From: Jiella marina
GTDB taxonomy: Bacteria; Pseudomonadota; Alphaproteobacteria; Rhizobiales; Rhizobiaceae
Assembly: GCF_024359545.1 (NCBI RefSeq)
Contig: NZ_JAKQZG010000003.1
Location: 124,001-188,000, forward strand
Length of the DNA: 64,000 nucleotides
Direction of reading: 5' to 3'
The number at the start of each line of letters is the position of its first letter. The stretch's first letter is position 1. The position numbers were made by a program, and so were the translations under genes. This document shows, piece after piece, positions 55,209-64,000 of the stretch. The notes under the pieces were generated by a model. That model had not been told where the DNA came from. It saw only the letters and a program-made list of their open reading frames with translations, and did no database searches.

Positions 55209-56939
55209 TCAGCTCCGCCCCAGCCGCCGCAGCTCCTTTCGAGCGTCTTCGTGGCCCTGTTCGGCGGCTTTTCTGTACCAGCGCGCGGCCTCGTCGATGT
55301 TCTTCGTCACGCCGCAACCGCAGGCATACAGCCAGCCGAGATTGTATTGCCCGTGAACATTACCGTTCTCCGCGGCCTTGCGATACCATTCCGCGGCCGT
55401 CCGATCGTCCGCCTTCACGCCCCAGCCATTGCGGTAATGCCGGCCAAGTTCGTTCTGGGCGTTCGCGTGACCCTGATCCGCGGCCTTGCGATACCAGTCC
55501 AAGGCGGCTCGCTGGTCCTTTCTGACGCCCTCACCATTGGCATAGGCCCAGCCGAGATTGTTCTGCGCGTGGACACTGCCGTTGTCGGCGGCGAGGCGGT
55601 ACCACCGGACCGCTTCGCTCTGATCCTTCTTCACGCCCCAGCCATTGGCGAAGAACCGGCCGATCTCGTTCAATGCGTCCGAATCGTTTTGCTCGGCGGC
55701 CTTGCGATACCAGGTGAGGGCGGTCTCGTAGTCCTGTTCCACACCCCGGCCGTTGGCATACATCCAGGCGACGTTGTACTGCGCGGTCGCATTGCCGTTC
55801 TTCGCCGCAAACAGATACCATTTCGCGGCTTCCCTGTCGTTCGTGTCCACGCCCCAGCCGAACTGATAGAACCGGCCCATCTGGTTCTGGGCGTTGACGT
55901 CGCCGAGGGCGGCTGCCTTCTCGAACGCCTCCAGCGCTTTCGTATAATCCTGGGCGACGCCGTCCCCGTCCCGGTAGAGGGTGCCGAGATTGTTGAAGGC
56001 GGCCGCATGATCCTGCTCGGCGGCCTTGTTGTACCATTGGAAGGCTTCGTCCCAGCGTTTCGCCTTGTCGAGCGCGCGGGCGAACTGAAACTGCACCCTC
56101 GCATCCTCGGGCTTCGCGGCCAGCGCCTTCTCGCACTCCTCGACGGCCTGGGCGGGGTCGAGATCGTTCCAGGCGACGCCGACAATACCGGCAGGTTTGG
56201 CGGGATCCTGCGGGTAGGCCGCGAGTTCGTCGCAGGAGCGAACGGCCAAAAGGCTCGCCCCGTCAAGGGTCGAGGCGGGGGCAAGGGCCGGGGGTGGAGA
56301 GACGACCGGATTCGTCGGGCGGGCCAGCGCCACGCGTGGCACGGTCCCGGGCGGGACGATCTCCGTGCCAGGACCGAGCCGGTTGATGGCCAGTCTCTCC
56401 AGTTCCTCTTCGCTGAAGACATGCATGGCGTTGCTGGGCGTCGCCAGCATGATGGCCAGGACGTCCGGTGCGGTGTCCGTCTTCTGCAGAAACCGCACCG
56501 CACGGGAAAGGACGGCCTGGGCGAAGCCGAAGTCGCGCGATTCCGTCGAGGCGACCTGATGGACGCCAAGCTTGCCGCGCGCCTCCCGGTCCTTGCCAGC
56601 AAAGAACAGGAAGGAGCAGGCCGAATAGCAGCGCGCATCCTCCGGAACGACGGTCGAAAAGCCCGCCCGGCGCATATCCTCTGCGATGCCGAGGGCGATG
56701 ATCAGGCTGCCGCCCGGACTGTCGAGCAGGATCGTCCGCGCGTCGGGCGCGGCTTCGGTCGCATCGACGAAGTTGAACCGCTCCAGCGCACCGATCTCGC
56801 CTTGCAGGCGAATGACATCCGGCTGATCGCTGTCGACGACGAAGGACCCGAACTGGCGCGGTGCCGCGCTCGCGGGTGCGATGGCCAGGCAGAAAGCCAG
56901 CGTTACGAAGATACGGGAGATACGGTGCGCCCGGCTCAT
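55209..56939 (-). CDS. secreted ClpP-like protein fused to eight Sel1 repeats
   Basis: A 576-residue protein. A signal peptide (ending APASA, about residue 25) is followed by a ClpP-like domain with LLDSPGGSL (74-77), CYSAC (Ser106) and LGVHQVAST (His127). A Pro/Ala-rich linker (about 205-245) leads to a helical part and then eight Sel1/TPR-like repeats of 36 residues (about 285-576), each of the form A-x-x-WYRKAAxxG-x2-A-x2-NLGxxYxxGxGV. ATG 56939 follows AGGAG by nine bases. Sel1 repeats bind proteins, so the array may recruit substrates or partners to a periplasmic protease-like domain. It lies 95 bp before its paralogue on the same strand. Confidence 0.85.
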   Translation of the reverse strand: MSRAHRISRIFVTLAFCLAIAPASAAPRQFGSFVVDSDQPDVIRLQGEIGALERFNFVDATEAAPDARTILLDSPGGSLIIALGIAEDMRRAGFSTVVPEDARCYSACSFLFFAGKDREARGKLGVHQVASTESRDFGFAQAVLSRAVRFLQKTDTAPDVLAIMLATPSNAMHVFSEEELERLAINRLGPGTEIVPPGTVPRVALARPTNPVVSPPPALAPASTLDGASLLAVRSCDELAAYPQDPAKPAGIVGVAWNDLDPAQAVEECEKALAAKPEDARVQFQFARALDKAKRWDEAFQWYNKAAEQDHAAAFNNLGTLYRDGDGVAQDYTKALEAFEKAAALGDVNAQNQMGRFYQFGWGVDTNDREAAKWYLFAAKNGNATAQYNVAWMYANGRGVEQDYETALTWYRKAAEQNDSDALNEIGRFFANGWGVKKDQSEAVRWYRLAADNGSVHAQNNLGWAYANGEGVRKDQRAALDWYRKAADQGHANAQNELGRHYRNGWGVKADDRTAAEWYRKAAENGNVHGQYNLGWLYACGCGVTKNIDEAARWYRKAAEQGHEDARKELRRLGRS

Positions 56940-58379
<1,440 letters not shown>

Positions 58380-58410
58380 GCGCGGCCTGCCGATCGTCGT
58401 AAGGCTTCGA

Positions 58411-58440
58411 GGCTCGCCGGAGGTTCCGGCGGGCCTTTTT
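58411..58440 (+). terminator. rho-independent terminator after the TRAP receptor
   Basis: GGCTCGCCGGA pairs with TCCGGCGGGCC (one G-T pair) and is followed by TTTTT, about 30 bp after the stop codon. Confidence 0.9.
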
Positions 58441-58575
58441 CGTTGGCTGCGGGGATTGTTCCTGCGTCATTGCGGATCCACCGGCAGCGGACGCGCATCT
58501 TCGCATGTCGCAAATCCGGAACGGGGAATGCGGGCTCACGTTAAGCTCAAAACCAGTTCAACGGAGATTGCGCAT

Positions 58576-58734
58576 ATGGACATCGTCCGCATCATCGTCG
58601 CCATTCTGCTGCCGCCGCTCGGCGTCTTCCTGCAGGTTGGCCTTGGCAAGCACTTCTGGATCAACATCCTGCTGACGCTTCTGGGATACATCCCGGGCAT
58701 CATCCATGCGGTCTGGGTGATCGCGAAGTACTGA
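58576..58734 (+). CDS. YqaE/Pmp3 family membrane peptide
   Basis: A 52-residue two-span membrane protein. IILLPPLGVFLQVG-type sequence (LPPLGVFLQVG here) in the first span and LLTLLGYIPGIIHAVWVI in the second are the Pmp3/UPF0057 hallmarks. Such peptides affect membrane potential and salt tolerance. ATG 58576 lies nine bases after GGAG. Confidence 0.93.
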   Translation: MDIVRIIVAILLPPLGVFLQVGLGKHFWINILLTLLGYIPGIIHAVWVIAKY

Positions 58735-58825
58735 CCGCCGCGGGGGTCGTGCGGCCCCGAGGGCGCCTCTGGAGAGGTTTCCCGTCAGATCTTCGCGGCG
58801 GGCGCCGTGTGCGATCGTCAGCGAG

Positions 58826-58854
58826 TTGACATGGAAGCGGCCAGCCGCTAACAC
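58826..58854 (+). promoter_or_regulatory. strong sigma-70-type promoter, probably of rpsD
   Basis: TTGACA (58826-58831), exactly 17 bp, then TAACAC (58849-58854). The start of transcription would be near 58861, right at the beginning of the hairpin at 58862 and about 170 bp before rpsD. Confidence 0.6.
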
Positions 58855-58861
58855 CCGCCTC

Positions 58862-58894
58862 AACCGGCCAGGGCCCGTCCCCGGCCGGTTTTTA
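58862..58894 (+). terminator. terminator-like hairpin at the start of the rpsD leader
   Basis: AACCGGCC and GGCCGGTT form an 8-bp stem, extended by three G-C pairs after one mismatch, and are followed by TTTAA, giving a run of five T. It begins within a base or two of the predicted transcription start, so it may be a 5' stabilising structure or a premature terminator. Confidence 0.5.
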
Positions 58895-59031
58895 ACGTGT
58901 CCCGTGAGCGGTCGTCGGTTCGTGCCCACGCCGCTCTGTCAGCCTGAAGAATTGGCAGAGGAGGGCGCGTTTCCTTCGAACAGCCTTGCGGCTCCGGTCC
59001 GTGAGGCTTTCCTGACTTTAAGGGAAATGCG

Positions 59032-59649
59032 ATGACAAAGCGCGCATCAGCGAAATACAAGATCGATCGCCGTATGGGCGAAAACATCTGGGGACGTCCG
59101 AAGTCCCCGGTGAATCGCCGCCAGTACGGCCCGGGCCAGCACGGCCAGCGCCGCAAGGGCAAGATGAGCGATTTCGGCCTGCAGCTTCGCGCCAAGCAGA
59201 AGCTGAAGGGCTATTACGGCGAAGTCCGCGAGAAGCAGTTCCGCAAGATCTATGAGGAGGCCGCCCGTCGCAAGGGTGACACCTCGGAGAACCTGATCGG
59301 CCTCCTGGAAAGCCGGCTCGACGCTGTGGTGTATCGCGCGAAGTTCGTCTCGACGATCTTTGCCGCCCGTCAGTTCGTCAATCACGGCCATGTCAACGTC
59401 AATGGCCGCCGCACGAACGTCCAGTCCTATGTCTGCAAGCCGGGCGACGTGATCGAAGTGCGCGAGAAGTCCAAGCAGAACGTTGCGGTCATCGAGGCGA
59501 CCCAGCTCGCCGAGCGCGACGTGCCGGACTACATCGACGTCGATCACCACAAGATGGTCGCGACCTACAACAGGGTTCCGGGCCTCCACGATGTGCCCTA
59601 TCCGGTGCAGATGGAACCGAACCTCGTGGTCGAGTTCTACTCGCGCTAA
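59032..59649 (+). CDS. rpsD: 30S ribosomal protein S4
   Basis: A 205-residue primary 16S rRNA-binding protein of the 30S body. It begins [21 protein letters not shown] in the alphaproteobacterial form and contains the S4 RNA-binding domain [18 protein letters not shown] ... [15 protein letters not shown] (about 95-130). The length is normal. In alphaproteobacteria rpsD often stands alone, as here, outside the alpha operon. Confidence 0.98.
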   Translation: MTKRASAKYKIDRRMGENIWGRPKSPVNRRQYGPGQHGQRRKGKMSDFGLQLRAKQKLKGYYGEVREKQFRKIYEEAARRKGDTSENLIGLLESRLDAVVYRAKFVSTIFAARQFVNHGHVNVNGRRTNVQSYVCKPGDVIEVREKSKQNVAVIEATQLAERDVPDYIDVDHHKMVATYNRVPGLHDVPYPVQMEPNLVVEFYSR

Positions 59650-59675
59650 GCGACGGACATCAGATCGAACCTACG

Positions 59676-59702
59676 AAAGGCCGCCTCCGGGCGGCCTTTT
59701 TT
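59676..59702 (+). terminator. rho-independent terminator of rpsD
   Basis: AAAGGCCGCC pairs with GGCGGCCTTT around a TCCG loop and is followed by a run of T, 27 bp after the stop. Confidence 0.93.
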
Positions 59703-59755
59703 GTCGCCTCTCCAGGCTGGAAGCGGCTGGCAACGAGAACTAATGTCATCTCTCG

Positions 59756-60055
59756 ATGAGTTCGGATGAGAACAAGGGGTGGCTTTTGGAAACCTCGCCG
59801 TCTGAGTCGGCACCTGTGGCGGATTTGAGCGAAGCGGGGCGCGAACAGATCAAGCTGCGTTCCAACTGGCTGAACGGTATCTCGATCGCGACTTTTGCCG
59901 TCGGCACGCTGGCACCGATGACGCGGGCATTTTTCGACGATGTTCTTTCCTGGAAGCAGACATTCGCTTCGCTGGCGCTCGCCGTGATTTGTCTTGTGAT
60001 CTCTGGCGTCTTACATTCCGTTGCAAAGCGCAATCTGAGGGAGTTGGATCGATGA
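59756..60055 (+). CDS. small two-span membrane protein
   Basis: A 99-residue protein with an acidic N-terminal cytoplasmic part (about 1-37) and two hydrophobic segments (about 38-60 and 68-92), ending in a charged tail. No family is recognised and there is no clear ribosome binding site before ATG 59756. Its stop overlaps the start of another tiny membrane gene (ATGA), which supports both being real and translationally coupled. Its less GC-rich codon choice suggests accessory origin. Confidence 0.6.
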   Translation: MSSDENKGWLLETSPSESAPVADLSEAGREQIKLRSNWLNGISIATFAVGTLAPMTRAFFDDVLSWKQTFASLALAVICLVISGVLHSVAKRNLRELDR

Positions 60056-60189
60056 ATCTCGCACAGATCATACTTCTGTCGGTTCTGCCGCTAGGCGCGC
60101 TCGCAATGCTGGCTTTTGCCTATTGGGATGACAAGCGCCATCCGCCGGCGCGTCGTCAGCCCGCACCACGTAGCGGTTCTCCTCGCTAA
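60052..60189 (+). CDS. 45-residue single-span membrane protein
   Basis: The gene starts within the stop of the preceding gene (ATGA overlap). The product has one N-terminal membrane helix (MNLAQIILLSVLPLGALAML) and a basic, Pro-rich cytoplasmic tail. The coupling suggests it works with the 99-residue protein. Function is unknown. Confidence 0.55.
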   Translation: MNLAQIILLSVLPLGALAMLAFAYWDDKRHPPARRQPAPRSGSPR

Positions 60190-60291
60190 CCGGGACAATG
60201 GCCGCGGGGGAGGACCTGCCTCTGACTGCGCAGGCTTCCGTTTTATCCGCCAAACCTCTAGACCGGGCCTCGCCAATCTCGCGAGGTGAGA

Positions 60292-61209
60292 ATGCTCGAA
60301 ACACAAGAGCTGACCGCGGTGCACGACGGAAATGCGCCGAGCCAGGAAGCGGATAACGTCTCGGACGTTGACGAGGCGCGAGAGGGCGCCCATCCGCTGT
60401 TTCGCGACGTGCCGTCCTCGGTGGGTTTCAAGAAGCTGCGCAAGCGGCTGTTGCGCGAGATGCGCGAGACCATGGAGCGCTTCGCCATGGTGCGACCGGG
60501 CGCGCGCTGGCTGGTCGCGATCTCGGGCGGCAAGGATTCCTATGCGCTGCTCGCTCTCCTGCACGATCTGAAATGGCGCGGGCTTCTGCCGGTCGATCTC
60601 CTCGCCTGCAATCTCGACCAGGGCCAGCCGAACTTTCCCCAGCACGTGCTGCCCGACTGGCTGTCCGCCCACGGCATTGCCCATCGGATCGAATATCGCG
60701 ACACCTATTCGGTGGTGACCGACAAGGTACCGGAAGGCGCGACCTATTGCTCGCTGTGCTCTCGATTGCGGCGCGGCCATCTCTATCGCATCGCCCGGGA
60801 GGAGGGCTGCGAGGCGCTCGTCCTCGGCCACCACCGCGACGATTGCCTCGAGACCTTCTTCATGAACCTTCTGCATGGCGGGCGGCTCTCGGCGATGCCG
60901 GCGAAGCTCGTCAATGACGAGGGCGACCTGTTCTTGCTGCGTCCGCTGATTCAGTCGGCGGAGACCGACATCGCCCGGTTTTCGGAGGCCATGCGGTTCC
61001 CGATCATCCCCTGCGATCTCTGCGGCAGCCAGGACGGGTTGCAGCGCAATCTCACCAAGCAGATGCTCGACGATATCGAGCGCCGCTATCCCGGACGCAA
61101 GGCTGTCATGATGCGTGCGCTATCCAATGTCCGGCCCGGCCATCTGGTCGACCCGCAGATCTTCGATTTCGCGGGCCTCTCCCTCAACGATCAAGGAACC
61201 GACGTTTGA
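60292..61209 (+). CDS. ttcA: tRNA 2-thiocytidine(32) synthetase TtcA
   Basis: A 305-residue PP-loop ATPase that thiolates C32 of certain tRNAs with a bound iron-sulfur cluster. The PP-loop SGGKDS is at about 78-83; the two Cys pairs are in CSLC (about 155-158) and CDLC (about 243-246). The N-terminal 45 residues are an acidic extension. ATG 60292 has GAGG five bases upstream. Its stop overlaps the start of the next gene, so the two are probably cotranscribed. Confidence 0.94.
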   Translation: MLETQELTAVHDGNAPSQEADNVSDVDEAREGAHPLFRDVPSSVGFKKLRKRLLREMRETMERFAMVRPGARWLVAISGGKDSYALLALLHDLKWRGLLPVDLLACNLDQGQPNFPQHVLPDWLSAHGIAHRIEYRDTYSVVTDKVPEGATYCSLCSRLRRGHLYRIAREEGCEALVLGHHRDDCLETFFMNLLHGGRLSAMPAKLVNDEGDLFLLRPLIQSAETDIARFSEAMRFPIIPCDLCGSQDGLQRNLTKQMLDDIERRYPGRKAVMMRALSNVRPGHLVDPQIFDFAGLSLNDQGTDV

Positions 61210-62036
61210 CCGCCAATATCGATGTCGCCCGTCTTGCCGATCTCCTGCGCGAGGCGGCTCGCGCGGAGATCATGCCGCGTTTCCGCAATTTGTCGGATGC
61301 GGACATCCGCGAGAAGACGTCCGCCACCGATCTCGTCACCGAAGCCGACGAGGCGGCCGAGCGGTTCATCGCCCGCGAGTGCCGGTCGATCCTGCCGGAT
61401 GCGCTCTTCGTCGGCGAAGAATCGGTCGCAGCCGAGCCGGCGCTGCTCGACCGGTTCGACGAGGCCGATCTCGCCGTGGTCGTCGATCCGGTGGACGGGA
61501 CGGCCAATTTCGCGGCCGGTGTGCCACTCTTTGCCGTGATGATGGCGGTGGTCAGCCGCGGCGAGACGGTTGCGGGCCTGATCTACGACCCGCTCGGAGA
61601 CGACTGCATGCTGGCGGAGAAGGGGGCGGGTGCGCTCCGCCGGTCGGGAGACGGCGAGGCGGCTGTGCTGCGCACCGCCTCCGCCGCGCCGTTGAAGGAG
61701 GCCGTGGGTTGCGTCAGCTACTCCAACTTTCCCGCCTCCGAGAAGACGGCGCTGCTTTCGCGGCTCGACAAGCTCAACATTGCCGCGAACTACCGTTGCG
61801 CCGGACATGAATATCGGCTCGTCGCCTCGGGCGGGGCGCATTTCGCGGTCTATTCGAAGCTCATGCCCTGGGATCACCTGCCGGGCACGCTGATCGTGTC
61901 GGAAGCGGGCGGCCACATCATGAAGGCCGATGGATCGCCTTACACGTCTCGCGACCGAAAGGGCACGCTCATCGCGGCCTGCGACGAAGCGGCCTGGCGT
62001 GCCTGCCGGGACGGTCTGTTCCCGGACGCTGCGTAG
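61206..62036 (+). CDS. inositol monophosphatase family protein
   Basis: A 276-residue Mg-dependent phosphatase. Metal ligands lie in GEES (Glu), [12 protein letters not shown] (DPxDGT motif) and [10 protein letters not shown] (the WDxxxG motif). The family covers inositol-1-phosphatase, histidinol-phosphatase and PAP phosphatase, and no choice can be made here; it is not linked to the iol locus 20 kb away. The start is TTG with AAGGAA seven bases upstream, overlapping the ttcA stop (TTGA). Confidence 0.9.
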   Translation: MTANIDVARLADLLREAARAEIMPRFRNLSDADIREKTSATDLVTEADEAAERFIARECRSILPDALFVGEESVAAEPALLDRFDEADLAVVVDPVDGTANFAAGVPLFAVMMAVVSRGETVAGLIYDPLGDDCMLAEKGAGALRRSGDGEAAVLRTASAAPLKEAVGCVSYSNFPASEKTALLSRLDKLNIAANYRCAGHEYRLVASGGAHFAVYSKLMPWDHLPGTLIVSEAGGHIMKADGSPYTSRDRKGTLIAACDEAAWRACRDGLFPDAA

Positions 62037-62078
62037 TCGCGGCTACGGTACGCGAGAACGTGCGGAGATTGCCGGCGG

Positions 62079-63365
62079 CTACTCCGCCGCGCCCTGCCTG
62101 GCCGGCGCATCGGCTTCCGCAAAGGCGGCGTCATCGTCGTATTTCGCGTCGAACAGCCGGCCTTCGGCGAGAAAGACGCACAAGGTCGCTCCTGCGGCGA
62201 GGCCGATGAAGCCGAGGAGCAGCGGGATCAGGGTGCCGTCATAGGTGTAGCCGATGAAGGCACCGAAGAGCCCGCCACCGAAGGTCTGCATGAAGCCGAG
62301 GACGGAGGATGCCGTTCCTGCCACATGGCCGAGCGGGTCCATGGCCAGCGCGTTGAAATTGGTGCCGATGAAGCCGAACAGGCAGAAATTGAGAGTCATC
62401 ACCGGCACGAAGAACCAGAAGGGCGCCGCACCGCCGCAGAGATAGGCGACGATGAGATGCAGGACCGCCAGCCCCATGAAGCCGAGTAGCGCGCCATGGG
62501 AGAGGCGGCGCATGCCGAGCGTCTCGACAAGCCGGGAATTCAGGAACGAGGCCGCGGCCATGAAGATGGCGGTCGCCGAGAAGGCCACCGTGAACAGCGC
62601 GCCGATCCCGTAGGTCTCGGTGTAGATCTGTTCGGCCTGGTTGATGAAACCGAACAGCACGCCGAAGATCAGGGCCGTCGAGATCGTGTAGCCGAAGGCA
62701 ACGCGATTGGTGAGGACGATGCGGAACGCCTCGACGATCCGCTTTCCGGTCAGTTCGCGGCGGTTTTCGGGTGCGAGCGTTTCCGGCAGTCGCAGCATCG
62801 CCCAGATCGCCACGCCCGCCCCGAAGAGGGTCACGACGATGAAGATCTCCTGCCAGGTGCCGAACATCATGATGCCCTGGCCGATATTGGGCGCGATGAC
62901 GGGAATGGCCATGAAGACCATCATGACCAGCGACATCACGCTCGCCATGCGGCGGCCGCCGAAACAGTCGCGAACCACCGAGATGGCCACGACCCGCGTC
63001 GCGGCGGCGCCTATTCCCTGGATGGCACGCAGGGTCAGGAGCATGGCGAAACTGCCGGAGAACGCAGCGACTCCCGCGGCGAGAACATAGACGGCAAGTC
63101 CGAACAGGAGGATCGGCCGCCGGCCGAACCGGTCGCTGAGAGGGCCGTAGAAGATCTGTCCGCCGCCAAAGCCGAGAAGATAGGCGGAAATGACGAATTG
63201 CCGCGTATTGGCGTCGTCGACCTGCAGTGCGGCGCCGATGTCCTGCAGGGCGGGGATGAAGATGTCGATCGCCGCCGCGTTCAATGCCATCAGGCAGGCC
63301 ACCATGAGCACGAGTTCCCAATAGGGAAGACCGTGCGTGTCGGCTTTGGGTGCCGCTTGTGCCAT
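62079..63365 (-). CDS. Bcr/CflA-type multidrug efflux MFS transporter
   Basis: A 428-residue permease with twelve spans. The drug-exporter signatures are GPLSDRFGRRPILLFGLAVY (loop after span 2) and RAIQGIGAAATRVVAISVVRD (motif C-like, span 5), the latter shared by Bcr/CflA proteins. ATG 63365 has GAGGAA four bases upstream; the frame is open further to 63479 but without membrane character. It is convergent with the phosphatase gene. Confidence 0.9.
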   Translation of the reverse strand: MAQAAPKADTHGLPYWELVLMVACLMALNAAAIDIFIPALQDIGAALQVDDANTRQFVISAYLLGFGGGQIFYGPLSDRFGRRPILLFGLAVYVLAAGVAAFSGSFAMLLTLRAIQGIGAAATRVVAISVVRDCFGGRRMASVMSLVMMVFMAIPVIAPNIGQGIMMFGTWQEIFIVVTLFGAGVAIWAMLRLPETLAPENRRELTGKRIVEAFRIVLTNRVAFGYTISTALIFGVLFGFINQAEQIYTETYGIGALFTVAFSATAIFMAAASFLNSRLVETLGMRRLSHGALLGFMGLAVLHLIVAYLCGGAAPFWFFVPVMTLNFCLFGFIGTNFNALAMDPLGHVAGTASSVLGFMQTFGGGLFGAFIGYTYDGTLIPLLLGFIGLAAGATLCVFLAEGRLFDAKYDDDAAFAEADAPARQGAAE

Positions 63366-63718
63366 GAATTTCCTCGAGATGAGCGCCCAGCAAGTTGGTT
63401 GGCGAAAGCCAAAGAGCCCCCATCGGCAGCGATGCCGGGAGGTGCTGGTTCCTCGTGATTGAAAAACGAAACCGGACAAGATCGTCCGTCAGACAGACCA
63501 TTTAACCTGGGAACTGAATTCTTCCAGTCGCAGATTTGCATGTCTGTGTCCCGCCGCATCCGGAAGGCGGGAATTCGGGGCCTCTGAGCGTTTCAAGAAG
63601 CCGTGAATGCCCCACCAGACATTGGTGAGGCGAAGGTTGAGAGAAGAGCAATGGGGGGCGGCCTACGTTCAAGACCGCCCCCTGAAATCGTTTTGCCGGT
63701 TCGTGATCGGCTGGCAGA
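63366..63718. other. intergenic region between exporter and glutaredoxin genes
   Basis: No gene is supported in these 353 bp. It contains the upstream region of the exporter gene and, near 63654-63682, a G-rich hairpin after the glutaredoxin gene. Confidence 0.4.
63654..63682 (-). terminator. hairpin after the glutaredoxin gene
   Basis: GGGGGCGG and CCGCCCCC pair over 8 bp around a 13-nt loop, 37 bp past the glutaredoxin stop. There is no T-run. Confidence 0.4.
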
Positions 63719-64000
63719 TCAGCCGTTGGCGGCCGCCGCCTGATTGGTGGAAACGCCGTTCTCCTCGAAGAAGCCCTTGAGCTCGCTCGCCTGGAACATC
63801 TCGCGGATGATGTCACAGCCGCCGACGAACTCACCCTTCACGTAGAGCTGGGGAATGGTCGGCCACTGGGAATATTCCTTGATGCCCTGACGCAATTCGT
63901 CCGAGGTCAGGACATTCACGCCTTTGTAGTCGACGCCGAGATAGTCGAGGATCTGAACGACCTGGCCGGAAAACCCGCACTGCGGGAAGGACGGCGTGCC
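63719..64000 (-). CDS. grxD: monothiol glutaredoxin, Grx4 family, C-terminal part
   Basis: The frame is open through the right edge, giving the last 93 residues. The monothiol active site CGFS is present ([11 protein letters not shown]), followed by [19 protein letters not shown], the glutathione-binding TVP-like loop and GGCD motif. Grx4 proteins deliver iron-sulfur clusters. The C-terminal tail ([17 protein letters not shown]) is longer than in E. coli GrxD. The start lies outside the window. Confidence 0.95.
   Translation of the reverse strand, partial: GTPSFPQCGFSGQVVQILDYLGVDYKGVNVLTSDELRQGIKEYSQWPTIPQLYVKGEFVGGCDIIREMFQASELKGFFEENGVSTNQAAAANG

Noticed and set aside
55300-56075. Tandem DNA repeats with a 108-bp period
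   Set aside because: The period comes from the 36-residue Sel1 repeats; nucleotide identity between units is not high enough for a recent DNA repeat.

Overview
The window is 64 kb of GC-rich DNA that reads as chromosome of an alphaproteobacterium of the order Hyphomicrobiales (Rhizobiales). The evidence is the metC / aapJQMP general amino-acid transporter neighbourhood, an IolR-iolCD locus whose two promoter regions carry ATGGAA-N6-TTCCAT palindromes, a TGA-N9-TCA (RirA/iron type) box between hemP and a heme receptor, a TTAA-N7-TTAA (CtrA type) box, and a type III ornithine decarboxylase next to a GNAT enzyme. I cannot name the genus from sequence alone. No rRNA, tRNA, complete IS element, prophage or CRISPR array was seen.

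Layout. 1-8 kb: end of an outer-membrane MipA-type barrel, an SDR, a class A penicillin-binding protein, a 25-residue membrane peptide, dnaK (without dnaJ), a small membrane protein and purB. 8-17 kb: an FkbM methyltransferase, metC, the aapJQMP operon (with an unusually long AapM) and an AI-2E family permease. 17-20 kb: small secreted or membrane proteins (DUF6152 type and others) and a periplasmic ClpP-like protein. 20-24 kb: a BCCT transporter, a divergent Fae (formaldehyde-activating enzyme) homologue that lacks the expected active-site histidine, and a TSUP permease. 24-25.5 kb: a less GC-rich island with a GIY-YIG-type protein and an array of about 205-bp repeats built from inverted modules. 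25.5-30 kb: lepA, ruvC, a PilZ protein and yebC. 30-34 kb: a divergent surface-glycan pair (pyruvyl transferase and sulfotransferase), an MFS permease and an acyl-CoA thioesterase.

34-47 kb: a COG0523 zinc-type GTPase translationally coupled to a WD40 protein; the inositol locus iolR-iolC-iolD, with no iolE or iolB beside it; an endonuclease/exonuclease/phosphatase protein; a cold-shock protein; GNAT; ornithine decarboxylase; and a LysR regulator. 47-53 kb: an envelope and metal region with a DM13 protein, an L,D-transpeptidase, DUF1007 plus a NicO permease, hemP and a TonB-dependent heme-type receptor. 53-57 kb: a class I glutamine-amidotransferase-type hydrolase, then two more periplasmic ClpP-like proteins on the same strand, one fused to eight Sel1 repeats. 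57-64 kb: an orphan TRAP binding protein, a YqaE/Pmp3 peptide, rpsD with a distinctive leader, two overlapping tiny membrane genes, ttcA, an inositol-monophosphatase-family gene, a Bcr/CflA-type exporter and the 3' part of a monothiol glutaredoxin.

The observations most worth following are the three paralogous secreted ClpP-like proteins that share a C-x-S-A-C nucleophile motif and a G-x-H-Q motif, especially the Sel1 fusion; the Fae homologue with Met in place of His beside a betaine-type transporter; and the repeat array upstream of the GIY-YIG gene. Non-ATG starts with good Shine-Dalgarno sequences are frequent, and several genes too short for usual calling thresholds are supported by strong ribosome binding sites.
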